Notes: generated by a model not told the origin, from the sequence alone. A stretch of DNA of 64,000 nt from Scheffersomyces stipitis CBS 6054 (GCF_000209165.1 NC_009044.1:248001-312000); one strand, 5' to 3'. Counted from the stretch's first letter, positions 28,324-38,380 are shown. Translations and numbers: made by a program.

Positions 28324-31300
28324 ATGTCGTCCCTTATAGATCACCATATCACCAACCGTCAATTTCCCCGAAGGTTGGTAGATCATAGGAATAATCTTTT
28401 AAAGATACGCACAAAAAACATTCAAAATAATACTGCAATTGGCAATTTTTGGAAACTTGCAAAAGATTCAGATATTGTGTTCATGCAAGAAACCAAATTT
28501 AAAAAACCATCTCAACGACCAATTAGTTGTCGTTCACATAGATCCAATCATACCGATTGGCTTACCTCTCTAGAAAACACACTAGAAAGACATGACCAAG
28601 AACTTATCTATTCCACTCAGCACACTCGTGCGGCCATCATTCTCAACTACACACACCAGCAATTCTCAAAAATACGGTCGAATAACCTTTCCTTGAATGC
28701 AGAGATGGCACCCCAAGTTGCGGATGTCATTTTACAAATCAAGGAAACAAATGAATACTTCCTCTTTATCTGCATCTATGGGCCAAGTGGCCAATACAGT
28801 CAACAGACTGATTTGTTTGAAGCCCTACAGCAACAGATAGACGCGCAAATTGAAAAATACTACATTGAACACAATGCCACCCTCCACCTCTGTGTAGGGG
28901 GGGATTTCAATATGGTCCAAAACCCGATACTTGACTCAGATACTTCGGCATCTCCTACCGCCGAAATTCCAGCTCGTCAAGCATTCAATTCCATCTATCA
29001 TTCCTTTCACTTACAGGATTGCCTTAGATGTTTAAACCCTACCATCAAACTTTTCACAAACCAAAATCGCCAAAATTGTCGCCGCCTTGACCGAATTTAC
29101 TTCTCGTGGGAAGTAAAGGATAGGATCTGGCAATACGGACAACACAAACATAAGTTCATAACAAGCACCCATACTACCGTCGATACATCCATAATCATCT
29201 TACCAGAGGCCACTCTTAAGATTGGTAAACCAAGGTTTACATTAAGAGACCATTGGATCGACAGTGAAAAATTCCTTGAGGTCATGAAAAGACATGGTTA
29301 CCAAAACTACACGGAGTACGTGGAACGTATTCCAGAAGTCCTCTCGTACATTGGTAGAAAACCAGGCGCCAAGGCTCCGCAACGCCTTATCACCCCCGAA
29401 AAAGCTCTCTTTAATGACCTCTCTGAGAGATTTAAAGGGATAACTCGGCAGTCAAATTTGACTTTAAGACTTACATCAGCAGATGGAAGTCACACCGAAA
29501 CTACCACCGAAGGCATCCTCAAAATACAAAGAGACTTCTATGCGAATCTTTATCTGGACTCACAACCTCAGGAAGCCAAACGGCTTATCGGGGCCTACGT
29601 CCAAAAGTTCCGCAAAAAAATCTCATTGATTGACCAACGAAAACTAGAAGAATCTATAACGCTCGAAGAACTCACTACGGCTCTCAGTCGTACCACTAAC
29701 CAATCCACACCAGGAAAAGATGGCGTCCCGTATCGCTATCTTAAAAAAGTGTGGCAACAAGTGGGTCCTCTTCTAGTCATCACTGCCAACGAAATAATGG
29801 AGACCGGACTATTACCGCACAACTTTGCGCTCGTATTAATCCGAATCATCCCCAAGCACACTGTTGAAAACCCCACTATCAACAATTTCCGTCCTATTTC
29901 ACTCATTGACACTGGGTTGAGAGTGATCTCACAAGTGCTCAACATGAGACTACAAACGGTCGTCGACTCCCTAGTCGGTTACGACCAATGTGGTTTCATG
30001 GCGGAACGCCAGATGGACTTTCAAATCCAACGGTTCCGCACAGTGATCGACAAGATGAAAGTTGATTCTGAACTCCTGAAGGAAGCAAATATAATTCTTG
30101 TGGACCTCACCAAAGCCTTCGATCGAATTTCGCACGACTATTTAGCTGCGGTGCTTGATCGAATTGGTTTAGGCACGCGATTCAAAAGGATTCTTATGCT
30201 GGTAACGACACAGCAATTTGCAGCCATTTTTACTAATAATACCCAGTCGGACCCTTTCCCGTTGAGACAGGGAACCAGACAAGGGAATCCCGTACTGCCC
30301 ATTTTATTTAATTTGTGCCTCGAGCCGCTCCTAACCCGTCTTAAGGACAGGCTAGAAGGAATCCCGGTCCATTTCGATAACTTGTCACCAATTCGTACAA
30401 AATACGCTGCATTTGCCGATGACTTAACCATCTTCGTCAACAGTAGAAGAGATCAGGAAGTGTTGAAGGAGGAACTTGCTTCGTTTGAGCAAGTTTCTAA
30501 TTCTTTAGTTAGTGCTTCCAAATCCCGCCTCTGCTATTGGGGAGAACCACCGACAGAAGAGATTCGGAACATTCTTGGTTTTCCAGGCTTGGATCTTAGT
30601 GTAACGGAACACAAATACTTAGGAGTCCCGATCAATGGGTTTAATTGGGAGAGCTATATTCAATCTCTCTCTACTCAACTCATGATTCATTCGGTTAAAG
30701 AGCTTCCTGTTCATCTTAGATGTACAGGCTTTAATACCTATATTTACTCCAAAATTTATCCACGAGATCTCCACCACCCGATGAAAAACTCGGATTTCAA
30801 ACTGCTAATAAAAATGATCAAAACCCATCTTCCTCAAATTGGGTCCTCAAACTTACACGGACTTAAAAAACGTGGAGGTTTTGGGCTCATCAACCTTGAA
30901 GAACAAGTTCAGGGCAGGAGGGCAAAGGTTGTTTACGAAACGCTAACCAATACTCGTGATTGGAATCTTATTGCATTTCGCGATAAGATTCAAACATTTG
31001 TCAATGCATTTATTCCACCCGCCTCCTCTCCTTATCCCAATGAAACTGAGGTGGTGCCTTGGTATCTCTTCCTCGTAGAAATCGGGATCCAGACACAAGG
31101 GCCTCGTTTGCTATCCAAGTACCAAGCTTACGCGGGGTTTTCAAATACCGAAAAAGACTGGTTGAAGGCATGGTTTCGTCTCACAAAAGCCAAACAACAC
31201 TACACCGATGGTCGGCGGCGTTACTATACGTCTGAGTTTAGAATGAGCTTTGATCAAACTGCCTTTGAATTTATGGTGCGCAATCCTCCGGACCTTCAAT

Positions 31301-31842
31301 TATGGGAAAAGCGGATGGATGACGTCGATTCGACGACCTTTCGACAATGTTCACGGAAACATCAACAGAATGTTGGAATTTGCACCTCCGACAGTATTTC
31401 CAAGCAATTCAACTTGTCTACAGAGGACTACCAACAGTTTTGGGAGGTAATTTACAAGATTCAATTACAACATCCCAAGGGAGTTGAGGAGATTCGGCGC
31501 GTTCATTTAGGCCATAGGGACTACCATGATACTTCTGAAGTACCAGTCGAATGCAAACTTTGCCTACAACAAATTACAAACACACAATTCTTTCACCATA
31601 CTTATCAAAATTGTCAAGTGAGTCGTATCGTTAGGGCCTTGATTGGACCCCAGGACGAAGATTTTCTTCTCCAGAATTACATGGGAAATTCCCAACATCC
31701 AGAGTCAGCCTATTTATCTTTTAACCAATACCTCCATGCGGTGCATTCCTTGCGCCTTCGACGAACGAATGAGGATAGAGTATGTTATTCTCTGTCCTTT
31801 CTCAGTTCATGGGTATCGGTTTTTCAGGCTCGACATTATTAA
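28324..31842 (+). CDS. LINE copy B ORF2: endonuclease-reverse transcriptase, 1172 aa
   Basis: Intact frame. The apurinic-type endonuclease at the N-terminus shows Q55-E56-T57, GGDFN at 192-196, and LDR with D256; the final SDH motif reads S281-T282-H283. The reverse transcriptase occupies about residues 440-760: FRPISLIDTGLRVIS, DQCGF, VDLTKAFDRI, RQGNPV followed by a CTG codon and PILFNL (CTG = residue 658, 30295-30297), the catalytic AFADD with D699-D700, and KYLGVPI. A CCHC cluster near the end has C1077, C1080, H1091 and C1097. It resembles the L1 clade, to which the Zorro elements of Candida albicans belong. The host decodes CTG as Ser, so the real protein differs from a standard translation. 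Confidence 0.93.
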   Translation: MSSLIDHHITNRQFPRRLVDHRNNLLKIRTKNIQNNTAIGNFWKLAKDSDIVFMQETKFKKPSQRPISCRSHRSNHTDWLTSLENTLERHDQELIYSTQHTRAAIILNYTHQQFSKIRSNNLSLNAEMAPQVADVILQIKETNEYFLFICIYGPSGQYSQQTDLFEALQQQIDAQIEKYYIEHNATLHLCVGGDFNMVQNPILDSDTSASPTAEIPARQAFNSIYHSFHLQDCLRCLNPTIKLFTNQNRQNCRRLDRIYFSWEVKDRIWQYGQHKHKFITSTHTTVDTSIIILPEATLKIGKPRFTLRDHWIDSEKFLEVMKRHGYQNYTEYVERIPEVLSYIGRKPGAKAPQRLITPEKALFNDLSERFKGITRQSNLTLRLTSADGSHTETTTEGILKIQRDFYANLYLDSQPQEAKRLIGAYVQKFRKKISLIDQRKLEESITLEELTTALSRTTNQSTPGKDGVPYRYLKKVWQQVGPLLVITANEIMETGLLPHNFALVLIRIIPKHTVENPTINNFRPISLIDTGLRVISQVLNMRLQTVVDSLVGYDQCGFMAERQMDFQIQRFRTVIDKMKVDSELLKEANIILVDLTKAFDRISHDYLAAVLDRIGLGTRFKRILMLVTTQQFAAIFTNNTQSDPFPLRQGTRQGNPVLPILFNLCLEPLLTRLKDRLEGIPVHFDNLSPIRTKYAAFADDLTIFVNSRRDQEVLKEELASFEQVSNSLVSASKSRLCYWGEPPTEEIRNILGFPGLDLSVTEHKYLGVPINGFNWESYIQSLSTQLMIHSVKELPVHLRCTGFNTYIYSKIYPRDLHHPMKNSDFKLLIKMIKTHLPQIGSSNLHGLKKRGGFGLINLEEQVQGRRAKVVYETLTNTRDWNLIAFRDKIQTFVNAFIPPASSPYPNETEVVPWYLFLVEIGIQTQGPRLLSKYQAYAGFSNTEKDWLKAWFRLTKAKQHYTDGRRRYYTSEFRMSFDQTAFEFMVRNPPDLQLWEKRMDDVDSTTFRQCSRKHQQNVGICTSDSISKQFNLSTEDYQQFWEVIYKIQLQHPKGVEEIRRVHLGHRDYHDTSEVPVECKLCLQQITNTQFFHHTYQNCQVSRIVRALIGPQDEDFLLQNYMGNSQHPESAYLSFNQYLHAVHSLRLRRTNEDRVCYSLSFLSSWVSVFQARHY

Positions 31843-32100
31843 AGTATTTTCAATTTTATTACTGTTCACTTTCATTACTTTTTAATTTCTAGACTTTTCA
31901 ATTTCTAGACTTTTAATTTCTACTTCGCCTATTCTTAGGCTCTTATACCTTTAATTAGGTTTCGGTTTTTATGCGCCTTCTTCAGAGGTTTTCATCCTTT
32001 GGGTTTCCTCTTGGTTGGCCCATGCTACATTGGATGATAATGGCCTTTATCTCTAGTTTATAGCTGTTTATATGGGTTAGTATGTTCAATGTATGCCACT
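31843..32100 (+). other. LINE copy B 3' UTR
   Basis: About 260 bp with short internal repeats of TTTCTAGACTTTT and paired complementary phrases (CTTAGGCTC...TTAGG; GAGG...CCTT), ending TATGCCACTACGTT before the A-run. The same sequence, with a few changes, ends copies A (27770-28027) and C (38381-38638). The reverse transcriptase should recognise this end. Confidence 0.7.
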
Positions 32101-32123
32101 ACGTTAAAAAAAAATACTGTGAT
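32101..32123 (+). repeat. LINE array junction unit 3 (B/C junction)
   Basis: ACGTT, nine A, then TACTGTGAT. The last two bases are the AT of the ORF1 ATG of full-length copy C. Confidence 0.8.
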
Positions 32124-34854
32124 GGATATAGACGCCATCAATCAACTGGAAGGGCCTCCTGGAGACTCTTCCCACTTCAACGCTTCAAATAGTGCTTTAA
32201 ACGAACCGAAACCGCCAGATATTGGCCGAAAACGAAAAACCGACGTCGCACCCGATGACCTGATGGACCTTGATGGCGAGTCCTCAGATGCCGTAGAAAA
32301 CGGCGAATTGGAGCCATCTTTCGTGACAGCAGGATCAGTTATTGCTGATGACTCTTTTGACGATACCCAAGAAGCCTCAAACGCTTTAAACACCTTGAAC
32401 GAAGGGCCAGAAATGTCGACTATGGACAGCTTTGAAACCTCAGTTTCGAAAAATTCTTCACGTCACGTGATCGAGGAAGAACACGACCCAGTTTTGGCTG
32501 CAAAAGGAGATACTGTTATGATATCTCCAAGTCCTACTTCCAGTAGCGATTTGTCAAAGCCTACATCCACCAGTGACTCAGTTGAAATTACAAATGTTTA
32601 TATTAAAGAAAAAAACCCAAAATCCCAAAAAAATAACCTTTCAGAAAATGAAGAAATCAAAAAAAATCAGGAAAACAGAAAATCAAAAAAACAAACCTCA
32701 GGAGCTCCTCTTACTGATCTGATCTGGAACGGTCAGAACGCCTCGCTCCAACATCACAAAAACAATTCATCAATTAAACTTCTCTCCAAAGACAGGTTAA
32801 TCAAGGATCTTGAAAAACTCGGATCTGGCTTAAACAAGAATTGGGAAGAAGATAAATTCACTGACGACTTGACCTTTAAGAAGATCAGAAGGTTAGGATT
32901 TGCCAAAAACTATGTCACTTCCCACTCACAACAAGAATGGGCAGGCGAACAGGGCAGAATTGACAGATGGAACATCCCGCAAGAATTTCTAATTGATTCA
33001 TTGTCACTCCTTGGAGAACACGAATATCAAAAAAGGGCAATCGAATTGAGGATTGATCGGTTTGAGTACAAGGATACTCAATTAGACCCGTCCAAAGAGT
33101 TGTCTTTAAAAGAAAAGCTAGCGGTTATTGAAGACCACTTTTCCCATCTCCCCGAGAAATTTTATGAAACAGCTCTTCAGCTCGAAACCAAATTGAAACA
33201 AGTAAGAGCAGCTAAAACAAATTTCCTAGACTTACTTGCCAAGGCGACAGGTGAGGATAAGGAGGCGAGACCACTGTACCTCAGAGCCATACATGAAAAC
33301 GAGATACAAGAAAGAGATCTCATGGCCCAATTGACAAAGGAAAACACCCTTCGTGCTATTGTTCCCTTGATGATGATCAGACCACTCAGCAACTCTACTG
33401 CCTATATGTCCCTAAGTCCCATTGAGGGACCTAAAACCTCAACCCAGGGACCCAGCCTTCTTATGTCTCTTAAAAAATTGTTAAGACAAGGTTATGAAGG
33501 ATCAACTTCCGATTACTATTTCAAATTGAGCATGATTCCCTCTAAACCTCTCGCAAACATGTTTCTTGTCGGACTTGAACACCCATCAGATCACAAAAAC
33601 CCAGAGATGGCGATCAGTGAATTATTCAATAGAGGTTCTATGCAAATTACATCGTCCCATAAACCCAATTTTTCAAAATTCCCATCAGACGTCTACTCAG
33701 TGGAAGAAAAAGTCAAGTATGAGATTCTCGTTGCCCATTCAGAGCGCATTCGCAATACATACTATTTAGACAAAGACAAAGAAAAGAGTAAACTGTTCTA
33801 CCTCATTGCAACGGACTCTGGCAAAGTCCCTACTCGAAAGAATGCAAATCTTCCGAACTATAGTCTCGAGATCATTTCGACTTTTAAATTCTGCAGTTAC
33901 TGTCACGAAAGTGATCACCCAACCTTTAAATGCACCAAAACGAACAAAAACCGCACCACGTACTATCCACCCAGTACACCAATGGTAGCTACTTACACTC
34001 TGACCAGAGAAAGTACTACAGACAATGGCAGTAAATTTCGTAAAGTACGGACAGGGGCCTTCACCGAAGTCACCAAGGGCGTAAAACCTCAGAAAATCCA
34101 ACAAACAATAGTAAACCATGGATCAAATTCATTCATGAACTTGCCTATGGAAGAACCGCCCAGCTCAACCACGGACCCGACCAGCACTACGGCCTTTTCG
34201 CGTCAACCAACAAGTACACCAACAACCCCTCGCCAACGCCAGACACAAAGCCAAACACCGGCTACAAAGACGAAGACAACTCAAGATCTTGATTCTGAGG
34301 ACATCGTGATCCAGGCCACAACGTCGATCCAGACAGAAGCAAACACCATAACTCCCCCCAGCACGCCATTCACAGTCCAAACACATAAAACTATCAACAC
34401 TCCCCCTTCTATGGGAGCTTCCTCCACAAGAAGAACTCCATACTCAAGACCCATCAACAAGCGTCAAGATGCGACCTCCCCAACCCAGAGATTGGAGCCG
34501 TTACGGGCAAGAAAAACACCCTCTCGCCAAAACACGGCACAACTTGCAGACGCAAGACTGTGGCTGGAAAGATACCCCCAGCGACTACGAGACCACCCTC
34601 CCAAAACGGGATCGGTAGATATCTCTCTCTCCCAGATAGGATCATCCATAGACCCTCTCAAATCCACAAATACTACACCTGCCATGATCAGCTCCCCAAT
34701 CGGATCGTCATTCAGTATCACGGAGGCATCACAACAACAGCTAGCAGACCCCATTCAGTTGAGGTCCGAAGTCCTTCCATCACAGGATACGATTCCGGAC
34801 TGGTCGACGCTACAGGACACTAGCACCAATGACACGCCATCTCAATTAAATTAA
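32122..34854 (+). CDS. LINE copy C ORF1: nucleic-acid-binding protein with CCHC zinc knuckle, 910 aa
   Basis: Likely the RNA-binding coat protein of the element. The N-terminal ~180 residues are rich in S, D and E. A basic stretch (KNPKSQKNNLSENEEIKKNQ region) follows, then a helical middle, then one zinc knuckle C591-X2-C594-X4-H599-X4-C604. The C-terminal ~270 residues are rich in T, S, P and Q. The same frame opens 11 codons earlier, inside the tail of copy B (ATG 32089), but the start shared with copy A is 32122. Several in-frame CTG codons (e.g. residue 9) will be Ser in this host. Confidence 0.88.
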   Translation: MDIDAINQLEGPPGDSSHFNASNSALNEPKPPDIGRKRKTDVAPDDLMDLDGESSDAVENGELEPSFVTAGSVIADDSFDDTQEASNALNTLNEGPEMSTMDSFETSVSKNSSRHVIEEEHDPVLAAKGDTVMISPSPTSSSDLSKPTSTSDSVEITNVYIKEKNPKSQKNNLSENEEIKKNQENRKSKKQTSGAPLTDLIWNGQNASLQHHKNNSSIKLLSKDRLIKDLEKLGSGLNKNWEEDKFTDDLTFKKIRRLGFAKNYVTSHSQQEWAGEQGRIDRWNIPQEFLIDSLSLLGEHEYQKRAIELRIDRFEYKDTQLDPSKELSLKEKLAVIEDHFSHLPEKFYETALQLETKLKQVRAAKTNFLDLLAKATGEDKEARPLYLRAIHENEIQERDLMAQLTKENTLRAIVPLMMIRPLSNSTAYMSLSPIEGPKTSTQGPSLLMSLKKLLRQGYEGSTSDYYFKLSMIPSKPLANMFLVGLEHPSDHKNPEMAISELFNRGSMQITSSHKPNFSKFPSDVYSVEEKVKYEILVAHSERIRNTYYLDKDKEKSKLFYLIATDSGKVPTRKNANLPNYSLEIISTFKFCSYCHESDHPTFKCTKTNKNRTTYYPPSTPMVATYTLTRESTTDNGSKFRKVRTGAFTEVTKGVKPQKIQQTIVNHGSNSFMNLPMEEPPSSTTDPTSTTAFSRQPTSTPTTPRQRQTQSQTPATKTKTTQDLDSEDIVIQATTSIQTEANTITPPSTPFTVQTHKTINTPPSMGASSTRRTPYSRPINKRQDATSPTQRLEPLRARKTPSRQNTAQLADARLWLERYPQRLRDHPPKTGSVDISLSQIGSSIDPLKSTNTTPAMISSPIGSSFSITEASQQQLADPIQLRSEVLPSQDTIPDWSTLQDTSTNDTPSQLN

Positions 34855-34861
34855 AAAAAAA

Positions 34862-37800
34862 ATGTCGTCCCTTATAGATCACCATATCACCAACCGTCAA
34901 TTTCCCCGAAGGTTGGTAGATCATAGGAGTAATCTTTTAAAGATACGCACAAAAAACATACAAAATAACACTGCAATTGGCAATTTTTGGAAACTTGCAA
35001 AAGATTCAGATATTGTGTTCATGCAAGAAACCAAATTTAAAACACCATCTCAACGACCAATTAGTCGTCGTTCACATGGATCCAACCATACCGATTGGCT
35101 TACCTCTCTAGAAAACACACTAGAAAGACATGACCAAGAACTTATCTATTCCACTCAGCACACTCGTGCGGCCATCATTCTCAACTACACACACCAGCAA
35201 TTCTCAAAAATACTGTCGAATAACCTTTCTTTGAATGCAGAGATGGCACCCCAAGTTGCGGATGTCATTTTACAAATCAAGGAAACAAACGAATACTTCC
35301 TATTTATCTGCATCTATGGGCCAAGTGGCCAATTCAGTCAACAGACTGCTTTGTTTGAAGCCCTACAGCAACAGATAGACGCGCAAATTGAAAAATACTA
35401 CATTGAACACAATGCCACCCTCCACCTCTGTGTAGGGGGGGATTTCAATATGGTCCAAAACCCGATACTTGACTCAGATACTTCGGCATCTCCTACCGCC
35501 GAAATTCCAGCTCGTCAAGCATTCAATTCCATCTATCATTCCTTTCACTTACAGGATTGCCTTAGATGTTTAAACCCTACCATCAAACTTTTCACAAACC
35601 AAAATCGCCAAAATTGTCGCCGCCTTGACCGAATTTACTTCTCGTGGGAAGTAAAGGATAGGATCTGGCAATACGGACAACACAAACATAAGTTCATAAC
35701 AAGCACCCATACTACCGTCGACACATCCATAATCATCTTACCAGAGGCCACTCTTAAGATTGGTAAACCAAGGTTTACATTAAGAGACCATTGGATCGAC
35801 AGTGAAAAATTCCTTGAGGTCATGAAAAGACATGGTTACCAAAACTACACGGAGTACGTTGAACGTATTCCAGAAGTCCTCTCGTACATTGGTAGAAAAC
35901 CCGGCGCCAAGGCTCCGCAACGCCTTATCACCCCCGAAAAAGCTCTCTTTAATGACCTCTCTGAGAGATTTAAAGGGATAACTCGGCAGTCAAATTTGAC
36001 TTTAAGACTTACATCAGCAGATGGAAGTCACACCGAAACTACCACCGAAGGCATCCTCAAAATACAAAGAGACTTCTATGCGAATCTTTACCTGGACTCA
36101 CAACCTCAGGAAGCCAAACGGCTTATCGGGGCCTACGTCCAAAAGTTCCGAAAAACAATCTCATTGATTGACCAACGAAAACTAGAAGAATCTATAACGC
36201 TCGAAGAACTCACTACGGCTCTCAGTCGTACCACTAACCAATCCACACCAGGAAAAGATGGCGTCCCGTATCGCTATCTTAAAAAAGTGTGGCAACAAGT
36301 GGGTCCTCTTCTAGTCATCACTGCCAACGAAATAATGGAGACCGGACTATTACCGCACAACTTTGCGCTCGTATTAATCCGAATCATCCCCAAGCACACT
36401 GTTGAAAACCCCACTATCAACAATTTCCGTCCTATTTCACTCATTGACACTGGGTTGAGAGTGATCTCACAAGTGCTCAACATGAGACTACAAACGGTCG
36501 TCGACTCCCTAGTCGGTTACGACCAATGTGGTTTCATGGCGGAACGCCAGATGGATTTTCAGATCCAACGGTTCCGCACAGTGATCGACAAGATGAAAGT
36601 TGATTCTGAACTCCTGAAGGAAGCAAATATAATTCTTGTGGACCTCACCAAAGCCTTCGATCGAATTTCGCACGACTATTTAGATGCGGTGCTTGATCGA
36701 ATTGGTTTAGGCACGCGATTCAAAAGGATTCTTATGCTGGTAACGACACAGCAATTTGCAGCCATTTTTACTAATAATACCCAGTCGGACCCTTTCCCGT
36801 TGAGACAGGGAACCAGACAAGGGAATCCCGTACTGCCCATTTTATTTAATTTGTGCCTCGAGCCGCTCCTAACCCGTCTTAAGGACAGGCTAGAAGGAAT
36901 CCCGGTCCATTTCGATAACTTGTCACCAATTCGTACAAAATACGCTGCGTTTGCTGATGACTTAACCATCTTCGTCAACAGTAGAAGAGATCATGAAGTG
37001 TTGAAGGAGGAACTTGCTGCGTTTGAGCAAGTTTCAAATTCTTTAGTTAATGCTTCCAAATCCCGCCTCTGCTATTGGGGAGAACCACCGACAGAAGAGC
37101 TTCGGAACATTCTTGGTTTTCCAGGCTTGGATCTTAGTGTAACGGATCACAAATACTTAGGAGTCCCGATCAATGGGTTTAATTGGGAGCGCTATATTCA
37201 ATCTCTCTCTACTCAACTCATGATTCATTCGGTTAAAGAGCTTCCTGTTCATCTTAGATGTACAGGCTTTAATACCTATATTTACTCCAAAATTTATCCA
37301 CGAGACCTCCACCACCCGATGAAAAACTCGGATTTCAAACAGCTAATAAAAATGATCAAAACCCATCTTCCTCATATTGGGTCCTCAAACTTACACGGAC
37401 TTAAAAAACGTGGAGGATTTGGGCTCATCAACCTTGAAGAACAAGTTCAGGGCAGGAGGGCCAAGGTTGTTTACGAAACGCTAACCAATACTCGTGATTG
37501 GAATCTTATTGCATTTCGCGATAAGATTCAAACATTTGTCAATACATTTATTCCACCCGCCTCCTCTCCTTATCCCAATGAAACTGTGGTGGTACCTTGG
37601 TATCTCTTCCTCGTAGAAATCGGGATCCAGACACACGGGCCTCGTTTGCTATCCAAGTACCAAGATTACGCGGGGTTTTCCAATACCGAAAAAGACTGGT
37701 TGAAGGCATGGTTTCGTCTCACAAAAGCCAAACAACACTACACCGATGGTCGGCGGCGTTACTATACGTCTGAGTTTAGCTTGAGCTTTGATCAAGCTGC

Positions 37801-38380
37801 CTTTGAATTTATGGTGCGCAATCCTCCGGACCTTCAATTGTGGGAAAAGCGGATGGATGACGTCGATTCGACAACCTTTCGACAATGTTCACGGAAACAT
37901 CAACAGAATGTTGGAATTTGCACCTCCGACAGTATTTCCAAGAAATTCAACTTGTCTACAGAGGACTACCAACAGTTTTGGGAGGTAATTTACAAGATTC
38001 AATTACAACACCCCAAGGGAGTTGAGGAGATTCGGAGAGTTCATTTGGGCCATAGGGACTACCATGATACTTCTGAAGTACCAGTCGAATGCAAACTTTG
38101 CCTACAACAAATTACAACCACACAATTCTTTCACCATACTTATCAAAATTGTCAAGTGAGTCGTATCGTTAGGACCTTGATTGGACCCCAAGACGACGCT
38201 TTTCTTCTCCAAAATTACATTGGAAATTCCCAACATCCAGAGTCAGCCTATTTATCTTTTAACCAATACCTCCATGCGGTGCATTCCTTGCGCCTTCGAC
38301 GAACGAATGAGGATAGAGTAAGTTATTCTCTGTCCTTTCTCAGTTCATGGGTATCGGTTTTTCAGGCTAGACATTATTAA
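34862..38380 (+). CDS. LINE copy C ORF2: endonuclease-reverse transcriptase, 1172 aa
   Basis: Same length and domain order as the copy B protein: endonuclease (QET at 55-57, GGDFN at 192-196, D256, S-T-H at 281-283), reverse transcriptase (VDLTKAFDRI, RQGNPV-CTG-PILFNL, AFADD at 696-700) and a C-terminal CCHC cluster. The start ATG lies seven A after the ORF1 stop and in a different frame from ORF1. About thirty residues differ from copy B, mostly conservative, none in the catalytic motifs listed. Confidence 0.93.
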   Translation: MSSLIDHHITNRQFPRRLVDHRSNLLKIRTKNIQNNTAIGNFWKLAKDSDIVFMQETKFKTPSQRPISRRSHGSNHTDWLTSLENTLERHDQELIYSTQHTRAAIILNYTHQQFSKILSNNLSLNAEMAPQVADVILQIKETNEYFLFICIYGPSGQFSQQTALFEALQQQIDAQIEKYYIEHNATLHLCVGGDFNMVQNPILDSDTSASPTAEIPARQAFNSIYHSFHLQDCLRCLNPTIKLFTNQNRQNCRRLDRIYFSWEVKDRIWQYGQHKHKFITSTHTTVDTSIIILPEATLKIGKPRFTLRDHWIDSEKFLEVMKRHGYQNYTEYVERIPEVLSYIGRKPGAKAPQRLITPEKALFNDLSERFKGITRQSNLTLRLTSADGSHTETTTEGILKIQRDFYANLYLDSQPQEAKRLIGAYVQKFRKTISLIDQRKLEESITLEELTTALSRTTNQSTPGKDGVPYRYLKKVWQQVGPLLVITANEIMETGLLPHNFALVLIRIIPKHTVENPTINNFRPISLIDTGLRVISQVLNMRLQTVVDSLVGYDQCGFMAERQMDFQIQRFRTVIDKMKVDSELLKEANIILVDLTKAFDRISHDYLDAVLDRIGLGTRFKRILMLVTTQQFAAIFTNNTQSDPFPLRQGTRQGNPVLPILFNLCLEPLLTRLKDRLEGIPVHFDNLSPIRTKYAAFADDLTIFVNSRRDHEVLKEELAAFEQVSNSLVNASKSRLCYWGEPPTEELRNILGFPGLDLSVTDHKYLGVPINGFNWERYIQSLSTQLMIHSVKELPVHLRCTGFNTYIYSKIYPRDLHHPMKNSDFKQLIKMIKTHLPHIGSSNLHGLKKRGGFGLINLEEQVQGRRAKVVYETLTNTRDWNLIAFRDKIQTFVNTFIPPASSPYPNETVVVPWYLFLVEIGIQTHGPRLLSKYQDYAGFSNTEKDWLKAWFRLTKAKQHYTDGRRRYYTSEFSLSFDQAAFEFMVRNPPDLQLWEKRMDDVDSTTFRQCSRKHQQNVGICTSDSISKKFNLSTEDYQQFWEVIYKIQLQHPKGVEEIRRVHLGHRDYHDTSEVPVECKLCLQQITTTQFFHHTYQNCQVSRIVRTLIGPQDDAFLLQNYIGNSQHPESAYLSFNQYLHAVHSLRLRRTNEDRVSYSLSFLSSWVSVFQARHY

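Larger units (their letters stand above)
28050..32114 (+). mobile_element. LINE copy B: 5'-truncated non-LTR retrotransposon with intact ORF2
   Basis: Begins inside the last ~90 codons of ORF1, at the position equivalent to 34587 of copy C, and continues through a complete ORF2, the 3' UTR and an A9 tail. 5' truncation with a retained 3' end is the usual product of target-primed reverse transcription. It differs from copy C at roughly thirty ORF2 residues counted by eye, so it is a separate lineage copy rather than a recent duplicate. Confidence 0.92.

Noticed and set aside
32089..32121. Eleven-codon extension of LINE ORF1
   Set aside because: It is encoded by the tail of copy B and the A-run; copy A has a different extension, and only the part from 32122 is shared.
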